This document shows, piece by piece, positions 6,680 through 14,284 of a stretch of 27,856 nt of DNA (its first letter is position 1; each line of letters starts with the position of its first letter). The position numbers were made by a program, and so were the translations under genes. The DNA lies in contig JAZNOP010000050.1 of assembly GCA_045580875.1 (NCBI GenBank), positions 1-27,856 on the forward strand. The letters are read 5' to 3'. The notes beneath the pieces are model-generated. The model searched no databases. It was not told where the DNA came from and saw nothing but the letters and a program-made list of their open reading frames with translations. The DNA is from SIG598 sp045580875. GTDB taxonomy: Bacteria; Bacillota; Clostridia; Oscillospirales; Acutalibacteraceae.

Positions 6680-8995
6680 ATGAAGAGAATTCTTTCGGTA
6701 CTGCTTGCGGCATGCATGATCTTCTCGCTCGCCGCCTGCGCACAGGATCCCGCTCCTGCTGTGTCGGACACCGACCAGGGCGTTGCTGAGATCCAGTATA
6801 TGCCCGACATTTTCTCTGAGCTCAGACCCAAGGAGGATTTCGCAACTGTCGGCGCAAACGTTGTCGAGAACGGTGACTTCACCATCAGCGACAAGTTTGT
6901 CTGGAGCCTCTATGAGGAGTCCGGCGGAGATTCCGCTCCCGGCATCGAGGATATCGACACCGACCCTGTCAACGAGAACAATGTAATGGCTGTCCACATC
7001 GCTGACGGCGGCAGCGTTGCCCACGCTGTACAGGTCTACTACGACGGTATCCGTCTGCACCAGTATGCAAAGTACATTCTCAGCTTTGATGCATGGTGTA
7101 CCCTGCCCGGCAAGGTGCTCGAGGCAAGACTTCAGTACAACGGCGGCGATTATCACGCTTATGCTTCCATTCTTCCGCAGCTGAGCGAAGAGCCGCAGAA
7201 TTTCTCCATCGACTTTACAATGACCGATGATACCGACATGATGCCCCGTCTGGCATTCAATCTCGGTCCTGCTCAGGACGGCAGCGAGGCTGACCTCGAC
7301 TGCACCAACTACACTGTCTACATCGACAACATCTCGGTTGTCTGCACCGATAACTCCCGTGTTGACTTCGAGGCTACCGATGTAAGCCGCGATATCAACA
7401 TCAATCAGCTCGGCTACGAGACCGACGCTGTCAAGACAGCCGTCTTCTGCGGTGATGCCATCGTTGATACCTTTGATGTTGTTGACGAGAACGGCAAGGT
7501 TGTCTACACCGGCAATATCACCGGTCCGGTCAAGAACTACAGCGCTCTTGAGTACAACTGGTACGGCGATTTCTCCGCTGTTACCGAGCCCGGTACCTAT
7601 ACTGTCACTGCCGCTGAGTTCGGCGAGTCCTATCCCTTTGTCATAGGCGACGGAATCTACAAGGACGCTTTCAAGGACGTTGTCCGTATGCTCTATCTGC
7701 AGCGCTGCGGCTGTGAGCTTACTGCAGACCTTGCAGGTGACTTCGCACACGCTGAGTGCCACAATACTCCTGCCCGCGTTTACGGCACCGAGGACAAGTT
7801 CCTTGAGGTCAGCGGCGGCTGGCACGATGCAGGCGATTACGGCAGATATGTCGTTGCAGGCGCAAAGGCGGTTGCAGACGTTCTGCTTGCCTACGGTGCA
7901 GCACCTGAGGTATTCGGTGATGACTGCGACATTCCCGAGAGCGGCAACGGCGTTCCTGATATTCTTGACGAGGCCCGCTACGAGATCGAGTGGATGCTCA
8001 AGATGCAGGATCCCGAGTCGGGCGGTGTTTACCACAAGGTAACCTGCGCAAACTTCCCGGGCACAGTAATGCCTGAGTATGAGACCGACGAGCTTATCCT
8101 TTCTCCCATCTCCAGAACTGCAACCTACGATTTCATCGCTATCATGTGCATGGCTGACCGCTATTACGCACAGTTTGATGCCGACTTCGCAAAGACCTGC
8201 ATGGACGCTGCGATGAAGGCATGGGAATTCAGCGAGTCCAGCGATTATATCCCCTCTTTCAAGAATCCCTTCGGAATCAAGACCGGCGAATATCCCGACG
8301 GCAACTATTCTGACGAACTCTTCTGGGCAGCTGCTGAGCTGCTTGAGCGCACCGGTGACAAGGATACCTACCAGCCGGTCATCGATGCACGTCTCAAGCT
8401 GAGCACCTCTACCGGACTCGGCTGGGCAGATGTCGGCGCATACGGCATCTACACCTATCTGAACATGGACGAGAGCAAGGCTCAGGCTACAACCCGCGAG
8501 AAGCTCATCGATGCAGCAAAGGCTGCGGCTGACATGGCTATGGCAAAGGCTGCGGCTGACGGCTACCACACCGCACTCGGCAGCACCGAGTATGTATGGG
8601 GCAGCAATATGTCTGTTGCAAACAACGCTATGATGATGCTCATGGCAAACGATGTCATTCCCAACGCTGACTACGAATTCTACGCAGCAGAGCAGGTCAA
8701 CTACCTCTTTGGCGTCAACCCTGTATCCTACTGCTATGTCACCGGCTACGGCACAATCACTCCGACCGGTACCCATCACCGTCCCTCCCAGAGCCTTGAG
8801 ATCACCATGCCCGGCATGCTGGTAGGCGGACCGAACGCAAACCTCGAGGATCCCTTCGCACTGTCGATGCTTTCCACCGAGGCTCCTGCACGCTGCTACA
8901 TCGACAACACCGCAGCATACTCTCTCAACGAGATCACCATTTACTGGAACTCTCCGCTCATCTATGTCATGGCGAGAGTCTGTGACCTCGGCTGA
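6680..8995 (+). CDS. Lipoprotein GH9 endoglucanase with N-terminal CBM4/9-like and Ig-like domains
   Basis: 771 aa. Seen: lipoprotein signal peptide with lipobox LAAC (Cys20); a beta-sandwich region about 55-235 resembling CBM4/9 (NVVENGDF start, YIDNISVV end); an Ig-like CelD_N domain starting at NINQLGYETDAVKTAVF (about 240-320); then the GH9 (alpha/alpha)6 domain. Catalytic residues are present: GGWHDAGDYG with Asp383 and Asp386, HHRPS at 699-703, and a C-terminal block with Asp742 and general-acid Glu751 (SLNEITIYWN). It should cleave beta-1,4-glucans such as cellulose or mixed-linkage glucan at the cell surface, held by a lipid anchor. No dockerin or SLH domain, so it is not cellulosomal. 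Start 6680 chosen for GGAGG eight bases upstream. It appears monocistronic: hairpin before, terminator at 9112-9146. Smooth use of preferred codons suggests high expression. Confidence 0.93.
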   Translation: MKRILSVLLAACMIFSLAACAQDPAPAVSDTDQGVAEIQYMPDIFSELRPKEDFATVGANVVENGDFTISDKFVWSLYEESGGDSAPGIEDIDTDPVNENNVMAVHIADGGSVAHAVQVYYDGIRLHQYAKYILSFDAWCTLPGKVLEARLQYNGGDYHAYASILPQLSEEPQNFSIDFTMTDDTDMMPRLAFNLGPAQDGSEADLDCTNYTVYIDNISVVCTDNSRVDFEATDVSRDININQLGYETDAVKTAVFCGDAIVDTFDVVDENGKVVYTGNITGPVKNYSALEYNWYGDFSAVTEPGTYTVTAAEFGESYPFVIGDGIYKDAFKDVVRMLYLQRCGCELTADLAGDFAHAECHNTPARVYGTEDKFLEVSGGWHDAGDYGRYVVAGAKAVADVLLAYGAAPEVFGDDCDIPESGNGVPDILDEARYEIEWMLKMQDPESGGVYHKVTCANFPGTVMPEYETDELILSPISRTATYDFIAIMCMADRYYAQFDADFAKTCMDAAMKAWEFSESSDYIPSFKNPFGIKTGEYPDGNYSDELFWAAAELLERTGDKDTYQPVIDARLKLSTSTGLGWADVGAYGIYTYLNMDESKAQATTREKLIDAAKAAADMAMAKAAADGYHTALGSTEYVWGSNMSVANNAMMMLMANDVIPNADYEFYAAEQVNYLFGVNPVSYCYVTGYGTITPTGTHHRPSQSLEITMPGMLVGGPNANLEDPFALSMLSTEAPARCYIDNTAAYSLNEITIYWNSPLIYVMARVCDLG

Positions 8996-9027
8996 TCAAT
9001 GTCAGGTTCAGGCAGTAATGCCTTTTG

Positions 9028-9043
9028 ACCCGAATAAAGAAAA
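9028..9043 (+). repeat. Recurrent 16-bp intergenic motif, copy 2
   Basis: Exact ACCCGAATAAAGAAAA 32 bp after the GH9 stop codon. The preceding sequence folds as GTCA...AGGCA-GTAA-TGCCT...TGAC (9001-9029), so again a hairpin lies directly 5' of the motif. Confidence 0.75.
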
Positions 9044-9111
9044 ATCGCGTGGATTCGCGGAAACGAGGCTGTCACTATTCTGAATGACAGCGAAAAAATG
9101 CAAGGTTTGGT

Positions 9112-9150
9112 AAAGCCGCCCCTGTCGCTTTGACGGAGGCGGCTTTGCTG
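9112..9150 (+). terminator. Terminator of the GH9 gene
   Basis: AAAGCCGCC (9112-9120) pairs with GGCGGCTTT (9138-9146), with a partly paired 17-base loop, followed by TTTGCTGTATCTTCTTTT. The T tract is interrupted but the stem is strong and GC-rich. Confidence 0.7.
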
Positions 9151-9308
9151 TATCTTCTTTTGTCAGGGGGCAATTAAAATCATGAAGCCGCAGCGGCTGA
9201 TTAACTCTGAGCAGATCGGCGCGGCAGGGGCATCGTGCAGAAGGGTGACCCTGGCGGCAGCTGCGGATAAAAACGCGCGCAGGAGGGTATTTCAGTTTTA
9301 ATTGCAGA

Positions 9309-9345
9309 CAAAAACCGGACAGAAAGGCAGCCTCTCTGTCCGGTT
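9309..9345 (-). terminator. Terminator of the CapA-like gene
   Basis: An 11-bp perfect stem (9313-9323 with 9335-9345), followed on the minus strand by TTTTG. It lies 30 bp past the stop codon of the minus-strand gene. Confidence 0.85.
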
Positions 9346-9374
9346 AATTTATATTCAGGGGTCAAAATTACCTC

Positions 9375-10952
9375 TTACAGGCTTGCATTCTCGCCGGCTG
9401 AGCCGTCGGTGACACTGTCAATGCGCTCGACCGTGCCAAGTACGAAGTAGTCGCTGAGATCCCAGTTGTCCTGGAAGTTGCGGCGGACATCGGTAAAGGT
9501 CTGAATGCATCTGTCCCACTGCGACTCGGTGGAGAATACGTCGGGAAGCTCGTCGGCATCAACATATCTTGCGGCCGGAACAACGCGGTACTTGAGGTAG
9601 GTGTTCTGGGTCACATAGTTTTCATCGCGGTTGATGAATACCGGGTGATAATACGCTGAAACGATGCTGACATCTTCAGTTCCTGCGGCGCGCTCGAGAG
9701 TGAGGTTGATGACCATGCTCTCCTGCTTTGCCTGTGTGCTGCCGGAATCGCAGTCGGAGAAAAGGTTTCCGAGGGAATAGAAGACGTAGCAGTTTTTCTT
9801 GTTGCCCTGTGTGTCAGAGTGGCTCTTGACGGTGATCTTCTGCATGACATCGGAGCCGTAGCCGAGGGTTACGTCGACGCCGTTGTCGATCATATCCTGT
9901 GCAAGGGAGCGCATTGCGTAATTGGGAGCGGTCAGGTCGGAGCTGCCCCAGTTGAGGCAGATTATGATGAACTGAGCGCCTGCCTGACGCATTGCCTTGA
10001 CGTCGGCGATAATTGTCTCAGAGGCTTTCTCAATATCGACCTGATTTACGCATCTGGCGATCTGGTCGCCGTTGTAGCCGAGAGAAGACTGTGTTGTCTT
10101 GAGGCTTCTGAGCTCGTCCTCGGTGACGCAGTTGTAAGCGCCGATTCCGATGGGAATGGAGTTGACGCGGCGCACGCAGATGGTGCTGCCGGTGTCGGTG
10201 CTCTTGCTTATGCCGACAGCTGTGATGCCGCTCTCAGCGAGGCTGTCGATGGTATTGCACATTGCATCGTAGCCGTTGTCCATGGTGTAGCCGCTGGCTG
10301 ATGCGGTGTAATTTACGCCGATGTTTGCAAGGCTTTCGACAAGCTGTGACGGATAGTTGGGGTCGGGGTGACCGGAGATGGCTGAATTGTCGCCCTTGCC
10401 GTCAACTGTGCCTGAGAGGCTGACGATGCTGACGTCGGCGCTCATTATCGACTGCAGCTCAGAGAGATAGTTGTTGAAGTCGTAGCCCTCGCTGGTTGCG
10501 GCGGCTGTGACAACCTCGTTCTGCAGCTTGATGCTGCCGCCGAGCGCGATGGTGACCGTTGCACCGGTGTCATCAGCGGTGATGATGTTCTCGCTGTCGG
10601 TGGTGTCGATGAGGGGAGCCTCGCCCAGCTGACGTCCGCCGGAGTTTGCTGCGGTTACGATTAGCACCACACCGAGCACGACAACGGCGATTCCTGCAGC
10701 AACTGTGAGTATGTTTGCGAGCAGGCGCTGGTCTATTCCGCCAAGCAGACGGCGGCGCGGGCGGCGGCCTTTTCCGATTGTGACCGAGCGTGAAGCGGCG
10801 CCGGCGCGGTGGCTGCGCAGAGAATCGGAGATTCTTGCCTTATTGATGCTTGCCGAGCCGGAACGTCGGGAAATCTTTCCGATGTTTCTGCTGCGGGCAA
10901 AGCCGAACTCAGACGAGGTATAATGGCGTCTGTTTCTTCCGAAGCCGGACAT
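9375..10952 (-). CDS. Membrane-anchored CapA/PgsA-like protein lacking metal ligands
   Basis: 525 aa. Seen: a strongly basic Arg/Ser-rich cytosolic tail (1-76), one transmembrane helix (about 78-102), then an extracytoplasmic domain aligning by eye with the CapA (poly-gamma-glutamate capsule protein, calcineurin-like phosphoesterase fold) family. The family landmarks are recognisable but altered: GD is GG (138-139), ANNH is ASGY (219-222), HWG is NWG (334-336) and GHHPH is GYGSD (364-368), while the structural YSLGN motif is kept (392-396). All the residues expected to bind metal are thus replaced. I infer a non-catalytic envelope protein, perhaps ligand-binding or assembly-related; no capB/capC neighbour exists. 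Start at 10952 has AGGAGG seven bases upstream and a promoter at 11034-11062. Family assignment is by motif order and spacing and needs a profile search. Confidence 0.75.
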   Translation of the reverse strand: MSGFGRNRRHYTSSEFGFARSRNIGKISRRSGSASINKARISDSLRSHRAGAASRSVTIGKGRRPRRRLLGGIDQRLLANILTVAAGIAVVVLGVVLIVTAANSGGRQLGEAPLIDTTDSENIITADDTGATVTIALGGSIKLQNEVVTAAATSEGYDFNNYLSELQSIMSADVSIVSLSGTVDGKGDNSAISGHPDPNYPSQLVESLANIGVNYTASASGYTMDNGYDAMCNTIDSLAESGITAVGISKSTDTGSTICVRRVNSIPIGIGAYNCVTEDELRSLKTTQSSLGYNGDQIARCVNQVDIEKASETIIADVKAMRQAGAQFIIICLNWGSSDLTAPNYAMRSLAQDMIDNGVDVTLGYGSDVMQKITVKSHSDTQGNKKNCYVFYSLGNLFSDCDSGSTQAKQESMVINLTLERAAGTEDVSIVSAYYHPVFINRDENYVTQNTYLKYRVVPAARYVDADELPDVFSTESQWDRCIQTFTDVRRNFQDNWDLSDYFVLGTVERIDSVTDGSAGENASL

Positions 10953-11033
10953 TATCCGACCTCCTTTCAGATATTAAAGGATTATGCCAATTGATAAACG
11001 GCTGTCTTGCCACACAAAAAGTGTGTTCATGAT

Positions 11034-11062
11034 ATTGTATCACATATTTATGAATAATTCAA
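11034..11062 (-). promoter_or_regulatory. Sigma-A promoter of the CapA-like gene
   Basis: On the minus strand TTGAAT (11062-11057), 17 bp, TACAAT (11039-11034). The leader of about 75 bases carries a small CACAC/GTGTG hairpin (11011-11025). Confidence 0.7.
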
Positions 11063-11164
11063 CACAGGAGATAAAAGCCGGCTCATGCATCTGTCGGATT
11101 CTGCGCAGAGAGCGGTTTCTGCTGCATTCCGGAAAGGCTCAATTCATCACTGCGGCGCAGGCGC

Positions 11165-11210
11165 GAAAAAGACAACGGGCTTCACCGGATAATTCCGGCA
11201 GAGCCCGTCA
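11165..11210 (-). terminator. Terminator of the histidine phosphatase gene
   Basis: ACGGGCT (11175-11181) pairs with AGCCCGT (11202-11208) and CCGGA (11185-11189) with TCCGG (11194-11198); the minus strand continues TTGTCTTTTTC. About 60 bp past the stop codon at 11268. Confidence 0.8.
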
Positions 11211-11267
11211 GATGCGGTTTTGCAGCTTGATTGCGTATATTATTGTTTCAATTGTTTCGCCGGCGGC

Positions 11268-11945
11268 TCAGTCGTCGAAGCTCTCTCTGCCGCTGGTTTT
11301 CCACCAGTTCTGGGTGGCAAGTGTGGAAAGGTCGCCGACAAGGTGCGCGTTGTCATTTTCGCTGATTATAACCGGCTTGCCGTCGGTCATCTCAATGGTG
11401 GTTATGCCGGTGTTGTCGCACCAGTTGACCTCGGTTATGCGTCTGAGCGGCAGTCCCTTTGCCCAGCACAGCAGGCAGCGTATGGCGCAGCCGTGGGAAA
11501 CGACAACCACCGTCTGACCCTCGTGCTTTGCAGCGGTCTCGACAGCGGCGCGGCTGACTCTTCTGTACACGTCGCGCATCGACTCGCCGCCGGGAGCGTG
11601 AAAGAGCCACGGATATTTTCTCCACATCAGCGAGCGCAGCGGCCAGCGGGCAGGCATATCGGCATATTTGACACCCTCCCAGTCGCCGCCGTTTATCTCG
11701 ATAAAACCGTCGTTGTCAAGGCGCTCAAGTCCGTGATGGCGGTTGACCGCTTCGGCGGTGTCCTTCGCTCTGGACAGATGGCTTGAATAAAGCACATCAA
11801 AATCAATATCCCTGAAGCGCTCGGCAAGCGCCTCAAGCTGACGGCGTCCCTTTTCGCTCAGCTGACCGTCGGCGTGACCCTGAAAGAAACGCTCGCAGTT
11901 GCCGGCAGCCTCGCCGTGACGTACTATAATAAGTCTGCAGGACAT
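11268..11945 (-). CDS. Histidine phosphatase superfamily (phosphoglycerate-mutase-like) phosphatase
   Basis: 225 aa, cytosolic. Seen: the RHGE motif (residues 9-12) with phospho-accepting His10, Arg59 in SSHLSRAKDTA, Glu83 in the FIEINGGDWEG block, and the second catalytic His151 in VVVVSHGCAIR. These are the complete branch-1 histidine phosphatase set. Such small proteins dephosphorylate metabolites (for example CobC alpha-ribazole phosphatase, GpmB-like, sugar phosphatases); no cobalamin genes are near, so the substrate is not assigned. The start is placed at 11945 (MSCRLIIVRHGE), where GGAG lies nine bases upstream; in-frame ATGs at 11954 and 12002 lack properly spaced sites and would put extra residues before the first strand. 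It is divergent from the GH3 gene and has its own terminator; I could not assign a convincing promoter. Confidence 0.85.
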   Translation of the reverse strand: MSCRLIIVRHGEAAGNCERFFQGHADGQLSEKGRRQLEALAERFRDIDFDVLYSSHLSRAKDTAEAVNRHHGLERLDNDGFIEINGGDWEGVKYADMPARWPLRSLMWRKYPWLFHAPGGESMRDVYRRVSRAAVETAAKHEGQTVVVVSHGCAIRCLLCWAKGLPLRRITEVNWCDNTGITTIEMTDGKPVIISENDNAHLVGDLSTLATQNWWKTSGRESFDD

Positions 11946-12052
11946 AATCCTCATCTCCAATAAAAATTTCAGCCAGATTATTCTACCACAATTACACCGC
12001 AAGGTACAGCAAAATTAAATCAAAAGCGTAATTTTGTCATAATGCACACCTA

Positions 12053-12082
12053 TTGCAAAATCTCTGCCCTTTGTCGTATAAT
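12053..12082 (+). promoter_or_regulatory. Sigma-A promoter of the GH3 gene
   Basis: TTGCAA (12053-12058), 18 bp, TATAAT (12077-12082). Start near 12089, about 65 bases before the ATG at 12154. Confidence 0.7.
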
Positions 12083-12153
12083 AATAATTCAGGCAAACTG
12101 ATGCAATGAATCGCAGTGAGCCGGACACAATGAACGAAAGGAGCTGACGCCGC

Positions 12154-13395
12154 ATGAAATACGCACGACGTGCAGACAACAGGGACAACATCATGATTGC
12201 GGCGGCAGCTGTGCTGATACTGCTCGCGATTGCCGGTATAATCCTGCTGCTGAGCGGTCCGCGAAAAGATGCTGACAGCGATGCTCAGGCGGTGTTCAAC
12301 GGGACAGAGCCGACCGACGACACCGCGCAGGAGGTGTATGTGCCGGACAGTGCCGATGAGATGCTTCTCAATGAGGCACAGACCATCGTTTCAGCCATGT
12401 CTGACGAGGTCAAGGTGGGTCAGCTTCTGCTGATACGCTCAAACGGCATGAGCCGGCAGGAATTCGCCGACCTTGCCGTCAGATGCAATGCCGGCGGAGT
12501 GGTGCTCTTTGCCGAGGATATCGAGGGACACACCGCTCAGTCGCTTAAGGACAGCATTGCAGAGCTTCAGAGCGCCGCGGGCGGCAGACTGCTTGTCTGT
12601 GTCGATGAAGAGGGCGGTACGGTAGTCAGGCTGAGCAGCAGCAAGGAGCTGCGCTCTTCCCGCTTCAGGTCGCCGCAGGTGCTGTATGCGGCAGGCGGCA
12701 TGGAGGCAGTCAGGAACGATGCCGCCGAAAAGAGCGATTTTCTGCTCAGCTTCGGTATAAATGTCAATTTCGCTCCGGTGGCTGACGTTGTCACGTCGCG
12801 CAGAGGCTTCCTCTACAAACGTGCCTTCGGTCAGGGCGGCGAGGAAACCGCCGAATATGTCCGGCAGGTGGTCTCGGTGATGGAGGAGCACGGCATAGGC
12901 AGTACGGTCAAGCACTTTCCGGGATACGGCAATTCATCGGGAGATACCCACAACGGTATTGTTGTGGTGGACACGCCTGAGCAGGAGATAAGAAACCGCG
13001 AGCTTCTGCCGTTTGCTGCCGGAATAGCTGCCGGTGCCGATTCGGTGATGGTCACCCACACCATAATCTCCGCCGTTGACCCGAATGCCCCTGCTACGCT
13101 TTCGCCTGCGGTAATCTCACTGCTGCGCGATGACCTCGGCTTTGACGGCGTAATTGTCAGCGATGCCATGGATATGGGCGCGATTTCAGAATACACCGGC
13201 GGCAGTGATGCCTGCGTTGCCGGTTTTCTCGCAGGGCTTGATATGCTGTGCACACCTGCTGATGCAGAGGAGGCTTATGATGCTCTGCTTGCCGCTGTGC
13301 GCGACGGCACAATACCGCGCGAGCGGCTCGACCGGTCGGTGACACGCATCGTGCTGTGGAAGATGGAGCTTGGGCTGTACGAAACCGATGGATAA
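12154..13395 (+). CDS. Membrane-anchored GH3 beta-N-acetylhexosaminidase (NagZ-type)
   Basis: 413 aa. Seen: N-terminal membrane anchor (about 14-34), an acidic linker to about 68, then a single GH3 barrel. Diagnostic NagZ-type features: DEEGG (151-155), KHFPGYG (253-259), the Asp264-His266 dyad in SSGDTHNG which serves as general acid/base in this subfamily, and nucleophile Asp337 in VIVSDAMDMGAI. There is no C-terminal GH3_C domain, which fits NagZ and not beta-glucosidases. Known role: removes terminal beta-linked GlcNAc from muropeptides during peptidoglycan recycling; in Gram-positives it is often exported, as here. ATG with AAGGAG 10 bases upstream. Monocistronic, ending at a bidirectional terminator shared with iorB. 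Confidence 0.9.
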   Translation: MKYARRADNRDNIMIAAAAVLILLAIAGIILLLSGPRKDADSDAQAVFNGTEPTDDTAQEVYVPDSADEMLLNEAQTIVSAMSDEVKVGQLLLIRSNGMSRQEFADLAVRCNAGGVVLFAEDIEGHTAQSLKDSIAELQSAAGGRLLVCVDEEGGTVVRLSSSKELRSSRFRSPQVLYAAGGMEAVRNDAAEKSDFLLSFGINVNFAPVADVVTSRRGFLYKRAFGQGGEETAEYVRQVVSVMEEHGIGSTVKHFPGYGNSSGDTHNGIVVVDTPEQEIRNRELLPFAAGIAAGADSVMVTHTIISAVDPNAPATLSPAVISLLRDDLGFDGVIVSDAMDMGAISEYTGGSDACVAGFLAGLDMLCTPADAEEAYDALLAAVRDGTIPRERLDRSVTRIVLWKMELGLYETDG

Positions 13396-13516
13396 CAGGA
13401 TTAAGCGCGTGGGACACGCCCGGCGCTATACAAAGCGCCGCACGATGCGGCATAACAGTGTCAGCGAAGGAATGGCGGCTTGCGCTGCTGCAGGCTGACA
13501 CGCAGGAAAAACGAAA

Positions 13517-13565
13517 ACCGGCAGGTATGGAGGTTTTAATCCACATCTGCCGGTCTTGTTTTTTA
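13517..13565. terminator. Bidirectional terminator between GH3 and iorB
   Basis: ACCGGCAG (13517-13524) pairs with CTGCCGGT (13547-13554), extended by TGGA/TCCA inside. The plus strand continues CTTGTTTTTTA and the minus strand TTTTCG, so it can end both the GH3 transcript (+) and the iorA-iorB transcript (-). Confidence 0.85.
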
Positions 13566-13572
13566 TCGGATT

Positions 13573-14157
13573 TTACTCAGCTGCTCTGCCGAGCTCAAAT
13601 GCCTTGAGGTTGATGTCAACAAACTTCTCCTTGACACCTGCTCTGATGGTCTCAGCCCAGACATCGTCCGCGATGTCCATGTGCTTGGAGAGAAGTCCGA
13701 GAAGGACTACGTTGACAGCCTTTGCGCTGCCTGCCTGCTCTGCGAGAGCAAGTGCATCAACAGCTGTGACAGCTGCACCCTTGTCGCGAAGCTTTGTCTC
13801 GAGCTCCTCGGGATAGCTTGCTGCGCCGGTGATGACCGACATGGGGTCCATGCGCTGGAGATTGGTGACGATTGCACCGCCCTGCCTGAGATAGGGCAGG
13901 TAACGGGCAGCCTCAAGCAGCTCGAAGGAGAGAATGACATCTGCCTCGCCTGAGCCGATTATCGGAGAAGCAACAGCCTCGCCGTTGTCGCCGTAGCGTA
14001 CATATGTGATGACCGAGCCGCCGCGCTGGCTCATGCCGTGAACCTCGCTGACCTTGACGTCAGCACCGGTGGAGACAAGAGCGCTGCCGAGCAGCTTGGA
14101 GGCGAGCAGAGTACCCTGACCGCCGACACCTACTATAAGAATACTTTTGACACTCAT
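13573..14157 (-). CDS. iorB: Indolepyruvate:ferredoxin oxidoreductase, beta subunit
   Basis: 194 aa, the usual length for IorB. Gamma-type 2-oxoacid:ferredoxin oxidoreductase domain: glycine-rich IVGVGGQGTLLASKLLG at the N-terminus and the conserved EVHGMSQRGGSVITYVRYG block (about 38-56). With IorA it oxidatively decarboxylates aryl 2-oxoacids (indolepyruvate, phenylpyruvate, hydroxyphenylpyruvate) to aryl-acetyl-CoA and reduces ferredoxin, in anaerobic aromatic amino acid fermentation or, run in reverse, synthesis. It lies 127 bp downstream of iorA on the same strand, separated by a repeat-like palindromic segment, and ends at the bidirectional terminator. RBS AAAGGA is about 11 bases upstream of the ATG, weaker than most in this window. 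Confidence 0.93.
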   Translation of the reverse strand: MSVKSILIVGVGGQGTLLASKLLGSALVSTGADVKVSEVHGMSQRGGSVITYVRYGDNGEAVASPIIGSGEADVILSFELLEAARYLPYLRQGGAIVTNLQRMDPMSVITGAASYPEELETKLRDKGAAVTAVDALALAEQAGSAKAVNVVLLGLLSKHMDIADDVWAETIRAGVKEKFVDINLKAFELGRAAE

Positions 14158-14212
14158 TTTAATAACATTCCTTTCGCAATGAAAGTGTATGGTTGATTGA
14201 TTTTTATAAGTA

Positions 14213-14284
14213 ATGATGAGTTGGGGCGCCGCCCCAAACCCTGCAAGGACCCTGTCCCTGACCTGCAGACTTTTGTTGTCTGTT
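14213..14284. repeat. Palindromic intergenic segment between iorA and iorB
   Basis: Contains the palindrome TTGGGGC-GCC-GCCCCAA (14221-14237) and then a CAAGGACCCTGTCCCTG hairpin (about 14246-14262). The composition resembles dispersed repeats I recall from Clostridia; no other copy is in the window, so repeat status is from memory. Confidence 0.45.

Larger units (their letters stand above)
8996..9374. other. Non-coding gap between convergent GH9 and CapA-like genes
   Basis: Holds motif copy 2 (9028-9043), a hairpin GCTGTCA/TGACAGC (9068-9074/9085-9091), the GH9 terminator (9112-9146) and the terminator of the minus-strand gene (9309-9345). Between 9150 and 9308 I see only a 39-codon open frame with no supporting evidence. 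Confidence 0.7.

Noticed and set aside
6647..8779. 710-codon open frame antisense to the GH9 gene
   Set aside because: It mirrors the codon periodicity of a strongly coding sense gene with complete GH9 motifs; its own protein is low-complexity Val/Ala/Gly/Cys-rich and has no recognisable domain or RBS.
9182..9301. 39-codon open frame with AGGGGG upstream
   Set aside because: SD spacing is 11 bases, the protein has no recognisable features, and it lies between two terminators with no promoter.
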